Assembly: GCF_037975245.1 (NCBI RefSeq)
Contig: NC_092562.1
Span: forward strand, 26,213,054 to 26,277,053
DNA length: 64,000 bases
Origin: Apostichopus japonicus
Lineage: Eukaryota > Echinodermata > Holothuroidea > Aspidochirotida > Stichopodidae
Direction of reading: 5' to 3'
Below the pieces are notes generated by a model. It saw only the letters and a list, made by a program, of their open reading frames with translations, was not told where the DNA came from and searched no databases. Of the stretch, positions 1 through 12,361 are shown one piece after another; position 1 is the first letter of the stretch, and each line of letters opens with the position of its first letter. A program made the translations under genes and the position numbers.

Positions 1-2266
1 TTTCTAACAGTTTGCCAGCTTTCGATAATTCTTTATATACGCATACAACTATTTGCTCTTGCACCGATCCTTCTACTGTTATCTGTATAGTTCCAAAAAA
101 GAGCTTAAATGGGCTACTCTGCGATATCAAATTAAAATTCACTCTGAATATTGCAAAAATTCTTATATCAACGGTCATCACCGGTATACTTTCTGGGTAC
201 AGATGGGTTTGCAATTGGAAAAGAACAGATAGGTTTGATGAATCTTTGCTAATTTTTTATATTTTTTATTCAAAACATCACCCAGCAACCTCTTTTACTG
301 ACTATTCCTTATTTACCAACAAAATCTCAAAAGGAAGTATTATTCTTAATACTGATCCACTGGGGAGGGTGTGTAACAGTAAAGGTTAACACCCCTCCCC
401 TATTCAATCTCACTTAAACCAAAACTCCAACATAAATAAACAAACAATGGTTCCGTAGTTATTAGCAGTCTTGCGTTCAGACCTAATTTTAGACCTCATT
501 GATATAGTCTAAATATATCTCAGAATGCACCATTTTACGTCTAGAATATGCATTTCTCTGTGGAGGATACCAGGAGTACACCTTCACGGTTCCAAGACCA
601 CACCCCTCCGTTTTAAAAATCATGGATCCACTCGATCCTGGTATAAGTTAACTGAAAATGCTCTCAATCTATAATTCTGTGATTATTTCCCACCAAGTTT
701 GTGAGCCTTAATATTGTTTGAGCGAACGATATATCCATCACTTGTCTATATTTTCCTCGAAAACATTTACTTCTCTGACAGTATATATTGGCTACCCAAT
801 CTTACCCACTTTAAAATTTATCTCCTGTTTTTCCTTAAGTCATTTATTTTTACTGTCATTCTGAATGAATTCACGAGTGGTAATCTGGCAAATTTGTTAG
901 TATAACAAAACAATTGACATGTGATACTGTTTAGGTCAAAATGTCATTGTTGTAGAAATTTGAAAAAACTTTCAGCAAATGCTTTTTTTGTTAATAAATT
1001 GTCAAGTCGACTTAGAGTTACAAAGCTACTCGACAACTTGACGATATTAGTCAAGACTGTTAGGTGTAACTTGACAACTCGACTTATTTTTGACGTGCTG
1101 CTTTCGAGTTAAAATCGGTGAGTATGACAACTCGACAATTTGACAAGTTTGGTCAGCATTCGCTTTACCATAACTTCTCAACTCACTAAATATCACATTG
1201 TTTTGACTTTTTGTCTCGCTTTACAGTGCGAGACAGAATCAACTCGGCAAAAATTGGCAAATTTTGGTATAAGGTAGCTTGTAAAATTTCATAATGTCGA
1301 CAATTTAACAAAATGATACAAATTTGTCATGGTGCTGTTGTGTAAGTCATTCTGCAACAGTTAAGTCTATATGTCTCGTCTGCCCTTTTCAGGACTACCG
1401 TAGTTTGACCAAACCAGTAGAAACAACATATCATATGCTTTGTTTATCAACAGTTATTTGAATATGTTCATAGGTCGAGTCACTTATGACCTCTGTGATA
1501 TAACATATACAACTTAACAGTGATGTTCACCTCCATTATTAATATTTTACCCTATAAGTTGACCTGGACCTAATATTATTTTAGTATTTGAAGTTTACCT
1601 TATGATGCCTTTTCGAACTTTGATTTGCTTATTCTACAGATTTTGCATTCCACCTGTTTCTTATGGGAATTCACGTCACCAAAAATGATACACAACCAAA
1701 AATCTTCGTGAAATTTTCTTATAAATCTCCCCAATACTTTATATCTATTCTAGGCTATAATTTAATCCATCTCCACATTTAAAATTATTTATCATATATA
1801 TTAGTGTATACTTTGGATGGTTAGAATTGATTGGTGGTTGTAAAAATTAGGTTCTTTATTGAGTATGCATTGATATATAGTATCGGATTTAAGTTGCAAA
1901 TACGTTGCGTTACGCATGAACCAGACCCGATCTCATGGGACAAAACCGAATCGGCAACAAATAATGTCATACCGGTATATCGGAGAACAAGCGCAGGGTC
2001 AGATCATGTTCAGACACAGTTGAGATTTTCAGTGGGCAATAGCTATGAAACTGTTCCAGCGAACTTTCTGTTTCAACAGTTACAGGCTGAACACGGAGTT
2101 CCACCGTCAGCCCACCCCCCCGCCCCATCATGGTCCTTTCTTCGGCTGCTCTCATGCATGCGCGTCAAGCCTACATAAACGTCATTTCGTATAGGATTGA
2201 TCGGTGGTGCAGAACTATATAAAAGTGTAAATGTATTAGTGACAGTGCACTTTTATGGTAACTTAC
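1..2266. other. No gene recognised; would be intron or flank of the 2.27-kb exon's gene
   Basis: AT-rich sequence with short frames only. I looked for sequence like exon 2 (IKEQLEKPLDEG) or exon 3 of the sulfotransferase-like family and found none. Confidence 0.5.
960..1300. repeat. Cluster of TTGACAA/CTCGACA words
   Basis: Short words such as GACAACTCGACAATTTGACA recur in both orientations over about 330 bp. A similar cluster (TTGACGAGTTGACGAG and complements) lies at 38980-39190 inside the copy B insertion. Family unknown. Confidence 0.45.
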
Positions 2267-2547
2267 GTGAAATTTTCGGCCTTTTCCAAATTGCCACCTT
2301 TGTATTGGTCTTTCACCGAGTCTACCATCTTTGCAGCGGTCTCGAATTGCGAATAAAACGATTTCATTTTGGGGAATTTGACGAAAGTCTCCGGATTTTC
2401 GAACACTCGATTAAAGTAAACTGAAGTATATGGCTCGTGCCATACCATAGATCCGTCCATATGTGCAACACATTTTTCTAAAACGGTTGATAAACTTCTT
2501 GGGCATACCCAAAGAAAGATACGGTTAGGCGATGTTTCGTCTGCCAT
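2267..2547 (-). CDS. First exon of a diverged sulfotransferase-like gene (partial, continues off the left edge)
   Basis: The exon starts at an ATG (complement of 2545-2547) and encodes 93 codons plus two bases, ending at the donor GTAAGT just below 2267. Its protein opens MADETSPNRIFLW and carries the P-loop-like motif CPRSLSTVLEK followed by MVWHEPYTSVYF. This matches the first exon of the three-copy array at 26-54 kb in length, reading frame and splice phase, but it is clearly more diverged (Y/F, K/E and A/V replacements throughout). In sulfotransferases the P-R-S-x-S-T stretch corresponds to the 5'-phosphosulfate-binding loop of PAPS-dependent enzymes. No exon 2 or 3 was found between 1 and 2266, so they lie outside the window or are missing. 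The frame is open, so I favour a real gene. Confidence 0.75.
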
Positions 2548-3098
2548 GGTCTATGTTTGAACGTGATCTGTGCGCGACGGAGCCTCTATCAAGAGTGGAG
2601 CTGTATTACAGTGAACTGTGTTTATTATCCTCACATTTACGAATGTTTGCCCTGACACGCCATCAGATACCGCCGGGTAATGATCAAAAGAGACAAAAAC
2701 GGTTTGTGCACGAAAGGGGGCAGAGTTTAGTGTGTTAAAATGTGACCTGTTTCATTTGACGAAAGCATTGTTGAAAAATCATTGGATCTTATAACGCACA
2801 TTTGTTTTTCATCAAATGATTGTACGTAGGACATATACAGTCAACATTCTTCATTTTGAAGGCGGAGTTATTTCTATGGCACCAGGTGTTGTAGGATATT
2901 ATTCCCATAACCTACAAGGTTTCCCATTCTAGACATTCACTATCACATTACATCACATACATGACACGCAAGTCATATATACTCATTATGGTATGTCGAT
3001 GATGCGAAAATGGGTGTAATAATCCCAATGGTTGGCAAATGATTTCAAAGTTGCATAATTCAAATTTCATCCGACAGATTTAGGAAGAGACAGGAACA
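2548..3098. other. Flank upstream of the diverged exon 1
   Basis: This would be the 5' flank of the minus-strand gene beginning at 2547. I see no clear TATA box or other defined element before the TTAA-flanked transposon starts. Confidence 0.4.
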
Positions 3099-3102
3099 TT
3101 AA

Positions 3103-6100
3103 CAGTCGGAGATCTGCCCCTGTGACCTCCGATTTTATTAACGAATTTGCATATCACTACGTTTGAATTTCGGCGGTCGCGTAAGGCTACACGCATAGAG
3201 TTTTCCGATAACCATATATTGTCAAATATGATTCATAATGCCAAAAAAAAGACACATACGCGTAGAAAAAACTATATTTAATGCATGGGTGGAATGTTAT
3301 GTTGAAATTTCGTAAATATTGCCGGAGAAATTAGGCCAAGAAAATTAGATAGCAGTTTCACGTATTGCCGGAGGATGCTTAAAAATCATTCCTAAAACAC
3401 GATTAAGCCTGAAAATAACTCGAAAGTGACCCGAATATTACGTAAGGTGAAATACCTTTTGGATTTTGTCGCATTCAGAACATCAAACATCTTAAGACGG
3501 CTTTTCACAGTTCGTTAAGAAGCAGATTATGCGTTCGTTGGGTGTCTGGCGGCCATATTGAATTTCGACTTGATGTTATCGCGGAATTTCAGCTGAACAT
3601 TTTCTCTCGTAGTTTGATCGCACGTGTAAACAATACATTATATCGTTTTAGATCAGCGCGTTTCTCCAGATGGAAGTAGGGATGAGTAGATAGAATGTAA
3701 AATGCAATTTCAAATCACATCAAGTTTAAGTGGGGGCAAACGAGCGTTGGTTTGTTCCATAGTATACATGCATGTCGAAAGCTATGGCAGGAGAGGTGGG
3801 AAGTGGAGACGAGTGGTTGGTCAGATGGGCACACCTAGGTGAGGCTCGTGGGCACAATACTCCAAGTAAAGTGGGCAATGACCTTAATGGATTTATTTCA
3901 TGGGAATGCTTACGTAGTTTATTCTGCAGTATACAAGCATATCAACTCCCTCCCCCCCCCCATCCATCCACCATGGGGAGCATTTATTTTTTTATAACAC
4001 CAGTTGCTTATCTATTTAATCATAGGCTGACAATGACTCACACCAATCAAAGAAAACAAAATACATATTTGAATTCCTTTTCATCTTTTTTATTCATTGA
4101 TAGAATATGTTGATGGCAATTAAAAAATTATATTAATACAAACAAGGAGAATATTCGCACAAGTTTAAGTACATGGAAAGGTCATATGAAAACAAAGAAA
4201 CATGAAGCGGGTTATAGCAAAGATGTTTCTCACACATATGCTCATATGATATCAAGCAAGCACTGACAGTGGTCAAAAGCAAACAAAGGAGGTAAATAAA
4301 TTGTCCCGCAGTCACAAATTTTACAATAAACCACTCACCAAAGACCTCACTCTTTATCACTTCATAGTAGCCTATCTGAATAGGCCAAGAGAGACTGGCT
4401 GTTGTTTTGAACAAGGCTCAAAGCATATGCAAGGTTACACTTCAGCAAACCTTCACACATGCAGAATTTAAGAAGTAATGTAGCCAAATAAAATGTATTT
4501 GCAGGTTCCTCACTTAAGTGATCAGACTCTGCTCAATACAACTACAGTGCAGCAATCCTTAATAGGTCAATGGACCTGGGTACTGTTAGATTTTGAGCTT
4601 AGCTCCTAGTGCATGTGAGGTTCACATCAGCATGAACCACACAGCGCTGCCCAAATGTGAGAATGATGAGCAGTTATATGTTCTTTCTCAGTACTTAATG
4701 ACCAACTGGACAGCAAATAAAGCTTTCTCACTCTGCATGCATGGGGATATTACCAGGTCTAAGGAGTGACTCAAGTCATTACCACTGCCTTGCAGCAATT
4801 CTGAATGTGTCAAGAAACCTTAGTGGTGTAATGAGGTAGACATATAGTCAGGTTAGAATACATGTGTGACCACATTGGCAAATGGCAGTGACAAAAATGA
4901 CAAACACGTATATATGTTACATATAAAGATCTTAAAATATGTGCAAGTAATTTGCAACTTTGAAATAATGGTTGGCTGCTTGTGGTATGAAAGTATATGA
5001 TAAGTAAACATTGAAAAGAGCAGACTTCTTTAGCAGTATAATAAAATGTAAAATTTGATAAATAATTGGCTATAATGTTCAATAGCTGTCAAGGTAAGGA
5101 ATGCAGAGGTAGAAAAGCACATTCAGCAAAAACAAAAATCAACAATCAAGGTAACATGGCTGTACAACTAATGAGCAAAATGATCATTTAAGTAATGTGA
5201 AGGAATATAGTTGTACTGATTACTATGAAAACAAAAGAGTATATAATGTGCATCCACTTTTTCATACTGAAAAATGTAATACATTTGTTCTATTTACAAT
5301 AAAAATGAAAGAAAGCATGTTTTCTGTGACCACTTTGACACTGATAAAAATTTATAGCTTTTCAACTGTACAAGTAATGACAAACAGGGAACCAAAGCTA
5401 ACAGACTTGTGCATGAACACAAGCACATAAGTGTGACCACTTTGATAAAAAGTAATATGGCTGCTCTTGGTAGTACTGTATATCGAATGATAAAAAAAAA
5501 GGAAACAGAAATATATCTTTTAAATGAAATGGTATAATTATATTAACTCTTTGAAACTGACAAAAGTAACATTATAATGCTACTGCTAGAAAGCATATGA
5601 ATCAAGTGATTACAACCATAATTCTACAGTACAACAGTACTACAGACTGGCAAGAAAGCAAGGCGTCCTCTTTGGCAAGGGTAATCCAAAGTTTAAAAGA
5701 AGCATCTATAGGATGCGATTGCACCCACCAGGCAAGAGTATTTCATGTGGCGTTATGTATGGTTATTATAAGTAAAAGAAGTTAACATTTCCGCAACACA
5801 AGATGTGCAGTGACTATATGCATATATAAAGGTTTTGATAAATATAGAATTTTGATCTCTTTTAAAGCAAAGGTACAGGAATGCTATTAGCAGTTTGTAG
5901 GCAAGTTATAGAAAATGGCAAAAAACTTAATAAATGGGTGTGACCACTTTTGCAAAGACTAACATAAAAGGTGTTGAGCAAAAGATATGGAATAATTTTG
6001 CAAGACAAGTCAGTAGAAGTAGAACCAATGGTAACTTGTTTGAGGCAGTTAAAAATGCACTGCTTCTTAATGTATATACCCATTACTATAAAAATAATAA

Positions 6101-8841
6101 GCCTTACTTTGTCAAACACATTATTTTTTTTGACAATATCCTTCAATGAAAACAAGATATATAAATACAAAATGAACACCCAAAATAAACCCCATCTTCA
6201 AACAGAATACCTAATCATTTATGGATAGGACTTTCCATGGAAGAGTTCACAGTGTTCAAAACTGTGTTCAAACTATACTACACATGTATGAAATTCTGCA
6301 TGCAGTTACTTGTTGCGTGGAAAATCAAATATTCATTGCTTTCTTCCTGTACTGGGCAATCTTTAATCAGTACTAAGAAGTTGAAAATTTTTGGTTACTT
6401 GCTTCAAAACAATACTAAAACAAATTCTTTACCAAGGAAACATGTTTTGGTCTCAGAAATAAGATGCAATAATCAAATAGACAAGATTCAAGCATTTGCA
6501 GGATGCTTACATTACAGTGGAAGCTTTTTATACCACAACATTGGACGGAAACATGTGACAGACAGGAAAACTGTACTTGTAATGTGAGGAGACACAAATC
6601 ACAAACAAACAGTGCAACAATGTTACATCAACAACAACAAAACACACTCTCACAAACAAAAAGAACAATGAATTCAATCTGTGACTGAAAAGAAGGCAAG
6701 TGGTGACGTGAAAGACTTGATAATGGAGTGACGATAAAGTATTATTATTAATGGCCAATGCCAAGGCAAACAGTGAGAAGCATACATGTACAAGAGCCAC
6801 AATACGCTGACAGGCTGGTGAAGAGCTACCGTATTTAGTACATGTATACAAACACAGAAATCTGAAACTTAAAAAAAAGCAGTGTTACTTTTCTGAATTC
6901 TGTCACTTTGAATTTAGTGGTGAAAGTTATGGAGTCAGAAACCAGCAATGACATTTTGGAATAGCTGAAATAATCACCAGTTAGTAGCCTTATTACCAGC
7001 CTGTTCAGCCTTTTATGATAATCAATGAGCTGCCTCCATACAGGATTGTTTATTTCAAAGAAAGATTTCTTCAAGCAATCAACAATCAGTCTGAATGCTT
7101 GACAACGGTGGTCATAATCAAAGCAAATTGTGCTAAAATTTCATACACAAAAAGTAACCAGTTCCAAAAATGTTGACTAAAGGTTGGAAGAGGTTGATAT
7201 GTGTTATAAGTATGACGGCAACCCATTGTGGTTTTCATACACTACCTGTAAACTTACTATCAAACAAGTAGACTCTTTGCCTCTGCTCATACTGTGGAAA
7301 GAAAAATAAATAAAGGTTTATAATGTGGCAGGCCCAAAAAGCAGGCACCCCAACAAAGGCAACAATAACAATAGTAGTAGTAGCAGTAGTTTGCAAGTTC
7401 TCAAGACCCATTTTCACCAGAAAGCACTAGCATAGTACTACTACTACTTGGTCTGCAACTAACTTAAGATAGGCAAGGCTATGGCAATTTCAAGTACTGA
7501 ATCACTCTCAGGCTATGTAGGCCTGTATCCTATTCCTAGTTCATACCCCAAACCTGGCTAGGACTGCCCTCAACTCCTACTGTACAGCCTACAGGAGGCT
7601 AATGGCTGACCTTTACAAATTAACCCAATAATATGCCTACCCCTACTACTAGATTAAGCCTACTAAGATTAAGCAAACATGTCTGAAATGGTATAGGAAT
7701 AAGTTAGGCTATTGCTTGTACTTTTGTAAATTGTGGGCATCAAGAAAGTTTGAATACTAGTAAGACTTCAAAACCATCATACAACTGCAAAAGTTCTGCA
7801 ACTTCTAGATATGAACTTGGCGATAATTTAAAAAGTACAGTAGGGACACCGAACTATGCAAGTAGCAATGCATTTAGAATCAGGGATACCTAACTAATAA
7901 ATAAGCAAGGAGGCTGTGACTGTGAGTAGACAGATTTGATTTTAAGATAAGAGTGTGTCACTAATTCTAAATTGGTAGTACCCTATTATTACTAGGCCTA
8001 GTAATTTACCAACACACTATGTAGGCCCACATACTCTTGGGGCCTACTCCAAATCATATTCATAATTTACCCTGTGCTTATGCACACCTGTAGGCTGTAG
8101 GACAGTTTTGTGTACGTACTACTACTATAACACGTTAATATACATAGGTAAGGCTACTGACAAATATAATTTACCCTGTGCTTATGCACACCTGTAGGCT
8201 GTAGGACAGTTTTGTGTACGCACTACTACTATAACAAGTTAATATACATAGGTTAGGCTACTGACAAATATACTGTGTACTCAGTAGCTTTGTTAGTGAA
8301 GCCTAAGCACTGATCGCTTCGTGTAGTGTATACGATAGGATAAAAATAAAAGACCCAAGCAACACGTTTAGGGTCTAATTTTCAGCAGGCCAAAAATAAC
8401 CTTATTTAACTGTGAAATGACTCCACGTTGAGGTATGTTGTAGACAAAAATGTTTTATACATGAAAATACACCCGTTGGTACGACTGGTGACTTAAGACG
8501 GCAATGTCACAGATAAAATCGGAGCTAAAATTTAGGTACTCACCTCACTATTTCTCGCAAGTAACGTTCATTAATTCGTCGTCAACCGTGTCCCAGCAGC
8601 TTAGGTTCGTCAAAACTCGGATATTCTCGGGTAAAGGAATTTGTCACGTCACACATCAAGAAAGTTAACGCTTCTAAAATATATGAATATGCATAATTCC
8701 GACAATTTCCGTATGTGGTGCCGATTGGATTCGCGCAACTTCGCAATCCGGAAGAGAGTAGTTTTCACTACTTCCGGTTAGGCTTCTCGTGGCTAATAAT
8801 TGCGCAATAACGGTTTTTTATTGAGGTCAGATCTCCGACTG
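3103..8841. mobile_element. 5.7-kb DNA transposon with TTAA target duplication
   Basis: The ends are a perfect 14-bp inverted repeat, CAGTCGGAGATCTG at 3103-3116 and its complement at 8828-8841. Each end is flanked by TTAA (3099-3102 and 8842-8845). TTAA duplications are typical of the piggyBac and Kolobok superfamilies. No transposase reading frame longer than about 120 codons was found inside, so the element is degenerate, non-autonomous or heavily intronic. Both ends lie next to relatively GC-rich sequence (3.5-3.75 and 8.5-8.8 kb), while the middle is very AT-rich. A 104-bp tandem duplication sits near the right end. Confidence 0.75.
8064..8271 (+). repeat. Two tandem copies of a 104-bp unit
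   Basis: The unit starting AATTTACCCTGTGCTTATGC is repeated at 8064-8167 and 8168-8271 with very few differences, such as GTACGTACT against GTACGCACT. It lies inside the TTAA-flanked element. Confidence 0.9.
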
Positions 8842-8845
8842 TTAA

Positions 8846-10014
8846 TGACACGGCCAGAGGCGAATGAAAGGTTTTGTCAATTCACAAAGGGTGCTGCCCT
8901 GGGGTCGTTTTAAGGTGACCCTATACTGTAGAGAACGACCTCCCACAGATAAAGATTAATGACGTTTTATATGTCAAAATTACGAATTTTGAGGCATTTG
9001 TAGACTAAAAGTTAGGCATGCATAAAAGATTTAAAAGACATTGTTGCGTTAGTAAACACTCTTGATTTTTTTTTTTTTTTTTTTTTGCGTGAGGTTGACG
9101 AAGTGGGTGCATGTACACAAGTATACAGGAATGGCTAAGAGGACAAACGAAGAATTTATACTCGTTTACCGGAACGCAGTTCCCTCTCCATGAGTGCCCA
9201 TCATAACGGATGAGTGATTTCACTCTTTACCTCATTTTCAGGGACAAACAATTAACAAAAGGAGACTAAATAGCAATACTAAATTATGCCGATAGACTAC
9301 TTAGCTTCGGTTTCTCTTTCGTTGCATGATGTATGTTGTAATGCGGTGAAGTAAAAAACTGCCGTATAGGTTGAGTAATAATCCAGATCGAACCTCACGT
9401 ATACTACAAAGTTTCTAGTCAAATTGTACGCTACTGCGACGTCTTCAACGTTGACACATATTACAATATTTGAAAAGGTAGGCGTATCACTACTAACAAA
9501 TCGAGATCCGAGATAATGAGAAGCGTGTGTCTATCAACCTACCCACCCATATACCAATATGTAATTTGCAAGTGTTTTGATATTGTTCAATATAGACTCT
9601 GCCTTACTATAGTTCTTTTATACACCGAAAATAGAGATTAAGATGAACGTGATCCAGGACCGCATAGCCACAGGAGACAGGAAGGGGGGTGGGGGAGGGG
9701 TGGGGGTGGGTGGAGGGTGCATAGCGTGTGTGGGGAAAAATAAAATAATATCAGCGATGGATTACCTTTACAGCACAAACACGCAAAGTCGTATAGCCAC
9801 CAGCAACACATTTACACTGAAATGATAGCCCAATTTTGCATCTTAACCCTTTACCGAAACAAACATTTGTCACTTACATTTGACACCTCCTCAGGACGGA
9901 CGGTAGTCTACATTTTGCTCTCGTGAAGAGAAATATCGACCGCCTGCTACAAGCCTGATGTGGTATACAGGCCTGTAGTCAGAGTAACCCTTTTTTTGTG
10001 GGGGGGGGGGGGCA
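8846..10014. other. Intergenic, no gene recognised
   Basis: Contains a 22-base T-run near 9066, a G-rich run (GGGGGTGGGGGAGGGG region, 9686-9720) and a G-tract at 10000. No coding support. Confidence 0.5.
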
Positions 10015-10153
10015 TCAACCAGGGGCGTATCCAGGATTTTCCAATAGGGGGCGCCAGGCATGAATGATCGCCGTCCTGGGGGGTGGGTCTAAGGGGAGGG
10101 GTGTACAATTTTTGCTTTCGAAGAAAGGCTGAAATGCAAAATGGTGTCATATG

Positions 10154-10982
10154 CATGGGCGGCGATCCGTACTTCCGAGTGGGGGGGGGGATATGACCTT
10201 GTTGACTATCTAAGCGTAGCGCCACCATGGGTTGGCGCGAAGCGTACAAGAAAATTTTGGGATTGACAAACCCTCTAGATGGCCGGAAACGGCACTTCAA
10301 GAGGTTTCCAAGCGGCATATACCCAACTTTAAAATAGGGATGTCATGTCCGAAATATCTCATAATCAGGATCCAAAATACTTTTTTTTAATTTCGGGTGT
10401 TATTTTGGGAAAATTGCCCCTGTCAATCTTGTTTCAGGCGCAACGTTAGAATGTTCGAGAGCTTATATTATTCGATGAAGAAAATGGCCTCATGCAGGCT
10501 ATTATAGGCCTATACACATGCAATACACAATTACACATAGTTACATTCCTAGGTACCGATTGCTAGGGCATCCAGGTGAAACGTGTATTAAGCATTACCC
10601 TGGTAACATGAGATTCTCAGCTGTTCGAGGGAACATGTACGTGTGTAGGCCTACTATATATGAATACTATGAGGGTGCATATATGTACTATATCAATACC
10701 GTGGGCGCAATAATACATTTTGTTGTTATAGGGCAAATGAAGCCTACAGTCAACTATTTTTGCTTTATAAAGACGCTTTATTTGAAAAGATCGCACTGCG
10801 TTTATGGTAGGCGAGAAATGAAGCTAAAAAAGAGCCGTACATTAACGAAGATGCATAAATGTAGGCATGAAAATATTCTTATCCCTGGAATTTGGTGGGG
10901 GGGGGGGATATGGTGCATTACATCCCCTCCACCCATTTTCATGGGGGATATATCCCCCCTCCACCCAGGATCGCCGCCCATG
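10154..10982. mobile_element. Nested hAT-like non-autonomous element
   Basis: Perfect 15-bp inverted ends CATGGGCGGCGATCC and GGATCGCCGCCCATG bound the element. The flanks GTCATATG (10146-10153) and GCCATATG (10983-10990) match at seven of eight bases, the duplication length expected of hAT elements. It carries the shared ~100-bp module near its left end (10203-10307) and an internal G-run. Open frames here are products of low-complexity sequence. Confidence 0.75.
10203..10307 (+). repeat. Shared ~100-bp module (representative copy)
   Basis: The module runs GACTATCTAAGCGTAGCGCC, ACCATGGGTTGGCGCGAAGC, GTACAAGAAAATTTTGGG, and ends in GATGGCCGGAAACGGCACTT. Other copies are at 28205-28275 (+, partial), 51884-51959 (-), 51962-52060 (-), 52789-52883 (-), 55210-55302 (-), 55709-55808 (+), 58236-58342 (+), 63277-63358 (-) and 63499-63603 (-). 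The core GCGCCACCATNGGTTGGCGC is an imperfect palindrome. It occurs in hAT-like elements with different termini. Confidence 0.85.
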
Positions 10983-11340
10983 GCCATATGTGATCCATTT
11001 TTCGACCTTAATAATAAGCAACATTTCCAGTAAATATGGACACAAAATGCACAATTTAGTATGGCTGGCATGTCACTTAGTGTTTATAGTGATAATACAA
11101 ACACAATTACCATCTATGTTTCTAAAACTATTATGCCGCCCAACTTCGCCAGAACCTTTTTTTGGCAAACAAAAAATAAAGCATACGGGAGGGGGGAGGG
11201 GGGTTGAGCGATCACCGACATCTCACATAAAGGTCGTCATCAATTTTTTTTTTTTTGCTAAACTTTTTTTTTTTTGGTGACGGCCAATAGGGGGGGGGGG
11301 GCGCGCGCCTGTTGCGCCCCCTGGATACGCCCCTGTCAAC

Positions 11341-12279
11341 GCAGGAAGTTTGTCGTCCTGGCGGAGAGGTCCCCTTAGAGAAATGTTTGCTTATCTCAGA
11401 GGGCTTAGATGCGAATTAGTGGTGCAATCTTTATTGCATAGATTTGAATTCCATTTCTATATTCGAATGCAACCGTATATCTTTTTTTAACCGTTATTTT
11501 GAAAAAAAATAAATTGATCATTTTGCGGACATGTGGCCCTCGTGGACCCCCCCCCCCCACCAGTCGCTACATGCTTGGTGGTACACTGGCAGGATAGTAA
11601 GTTCATTCATTTGATAATTTTGCAATAATAATAATAAAAATTACGTACGGTATACGTTATTGTTCAAACTATAGAAAGTGTGGTGTTTTTAATCATGGTT
11701 TAGTTAGGTTCTTTTGAATAAACAGCTTTGAGAGTCTGACAAATGTATCTCAGAGATGCTGAAACTTAACCAACTCGTGAATAACACATCATATTGCTTG
11801 TTTTGTTTTACGAAAAACTATATCTTCTAGAGTTTTTGCATCTGACTGTTAAACATACAAACCTTCATTAAACTTAGACCCTATGTAAGTTGAAATGGAT
11901 AAACATTTTAGCCTGGTCCCCTCACATCACGCTCTACGAGCCAAGTTGATTATGAAACGTTAGATTGCATTATATACAAGATAATTTGCCAGCACAGAAT
12001 TCACTTTTCTATAACCTTTTTTTCTTTGAAATAGTCATAAAACCAAACAATAAGCTGAAATGCAAATGTTCCGGCCGGGTTTGGTTTACAGTGACGTTAC
12101 GTTTGTCGGTGAAATTCTGCACAAGGTTTATTCCAGAGACGATATTTGAAAATTATTTAACGTTCTATTTATGGTAAAATGGATTGACGTCAATCTTTTG
12201 ACGTCAAGCGTTCTCTTTGGAAAAAGGTCATTTCGTCAATGACACTTTCCTAGTTCTCTTGAAAGTTGTTTGCTACCCT
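11341..12279. other. Intergenic, no clear gene
   Basis: AT-rich sequence with a C-run near 11549. It may contain more 5' parts of the LINE relic, too decayed to call. Confidence 0.4.
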
Positions 12280-12361
12280 GGAACAAAATTTTCTGCTCTC
12301 TAAGCACGATAGATACGCTATGCGTGGGCTTCCCTTACACTGGTTCAGAAATTACCTTAGT

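Larger units (their letters stand above)
10020..11335. mobile_element. hAT-like element with 5-bp target duplication (outer of a nested pair)
   Basis: The left end is CAGGGGCGTATCCAGG (10020-10035). The right end carries its complement with one change, GGATACGCCCCTG, ending at 11335. TCAAC flanks both sides (10015-10019 and 11336-11340). The CAGGGGCGT terminus is typical of hAT elements. A 5-bp duplication rather than 8 bp also occurs for the similar element at 51294-52925. Poly-G tracts lie close to the ends. No transposase is present. A second element is nested inside. Confidence 0.75.

Noticed and set aside
3784-3838. A first exon (MAGEVGSGDEWLVRWAHL) followed by a GTGAGG donor in the TTAA element
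   Set aside because: One ATG and one donor-like site are not enough; no family match and no second exon recognised.
10518-11033. A 171-codon frame, the longest ATG-type frame outside the main genes
   Set aside because: It spans the interior and right end of a non-autonomous hAT-like element, with composition following the G-runs, and no domain is recognisable.
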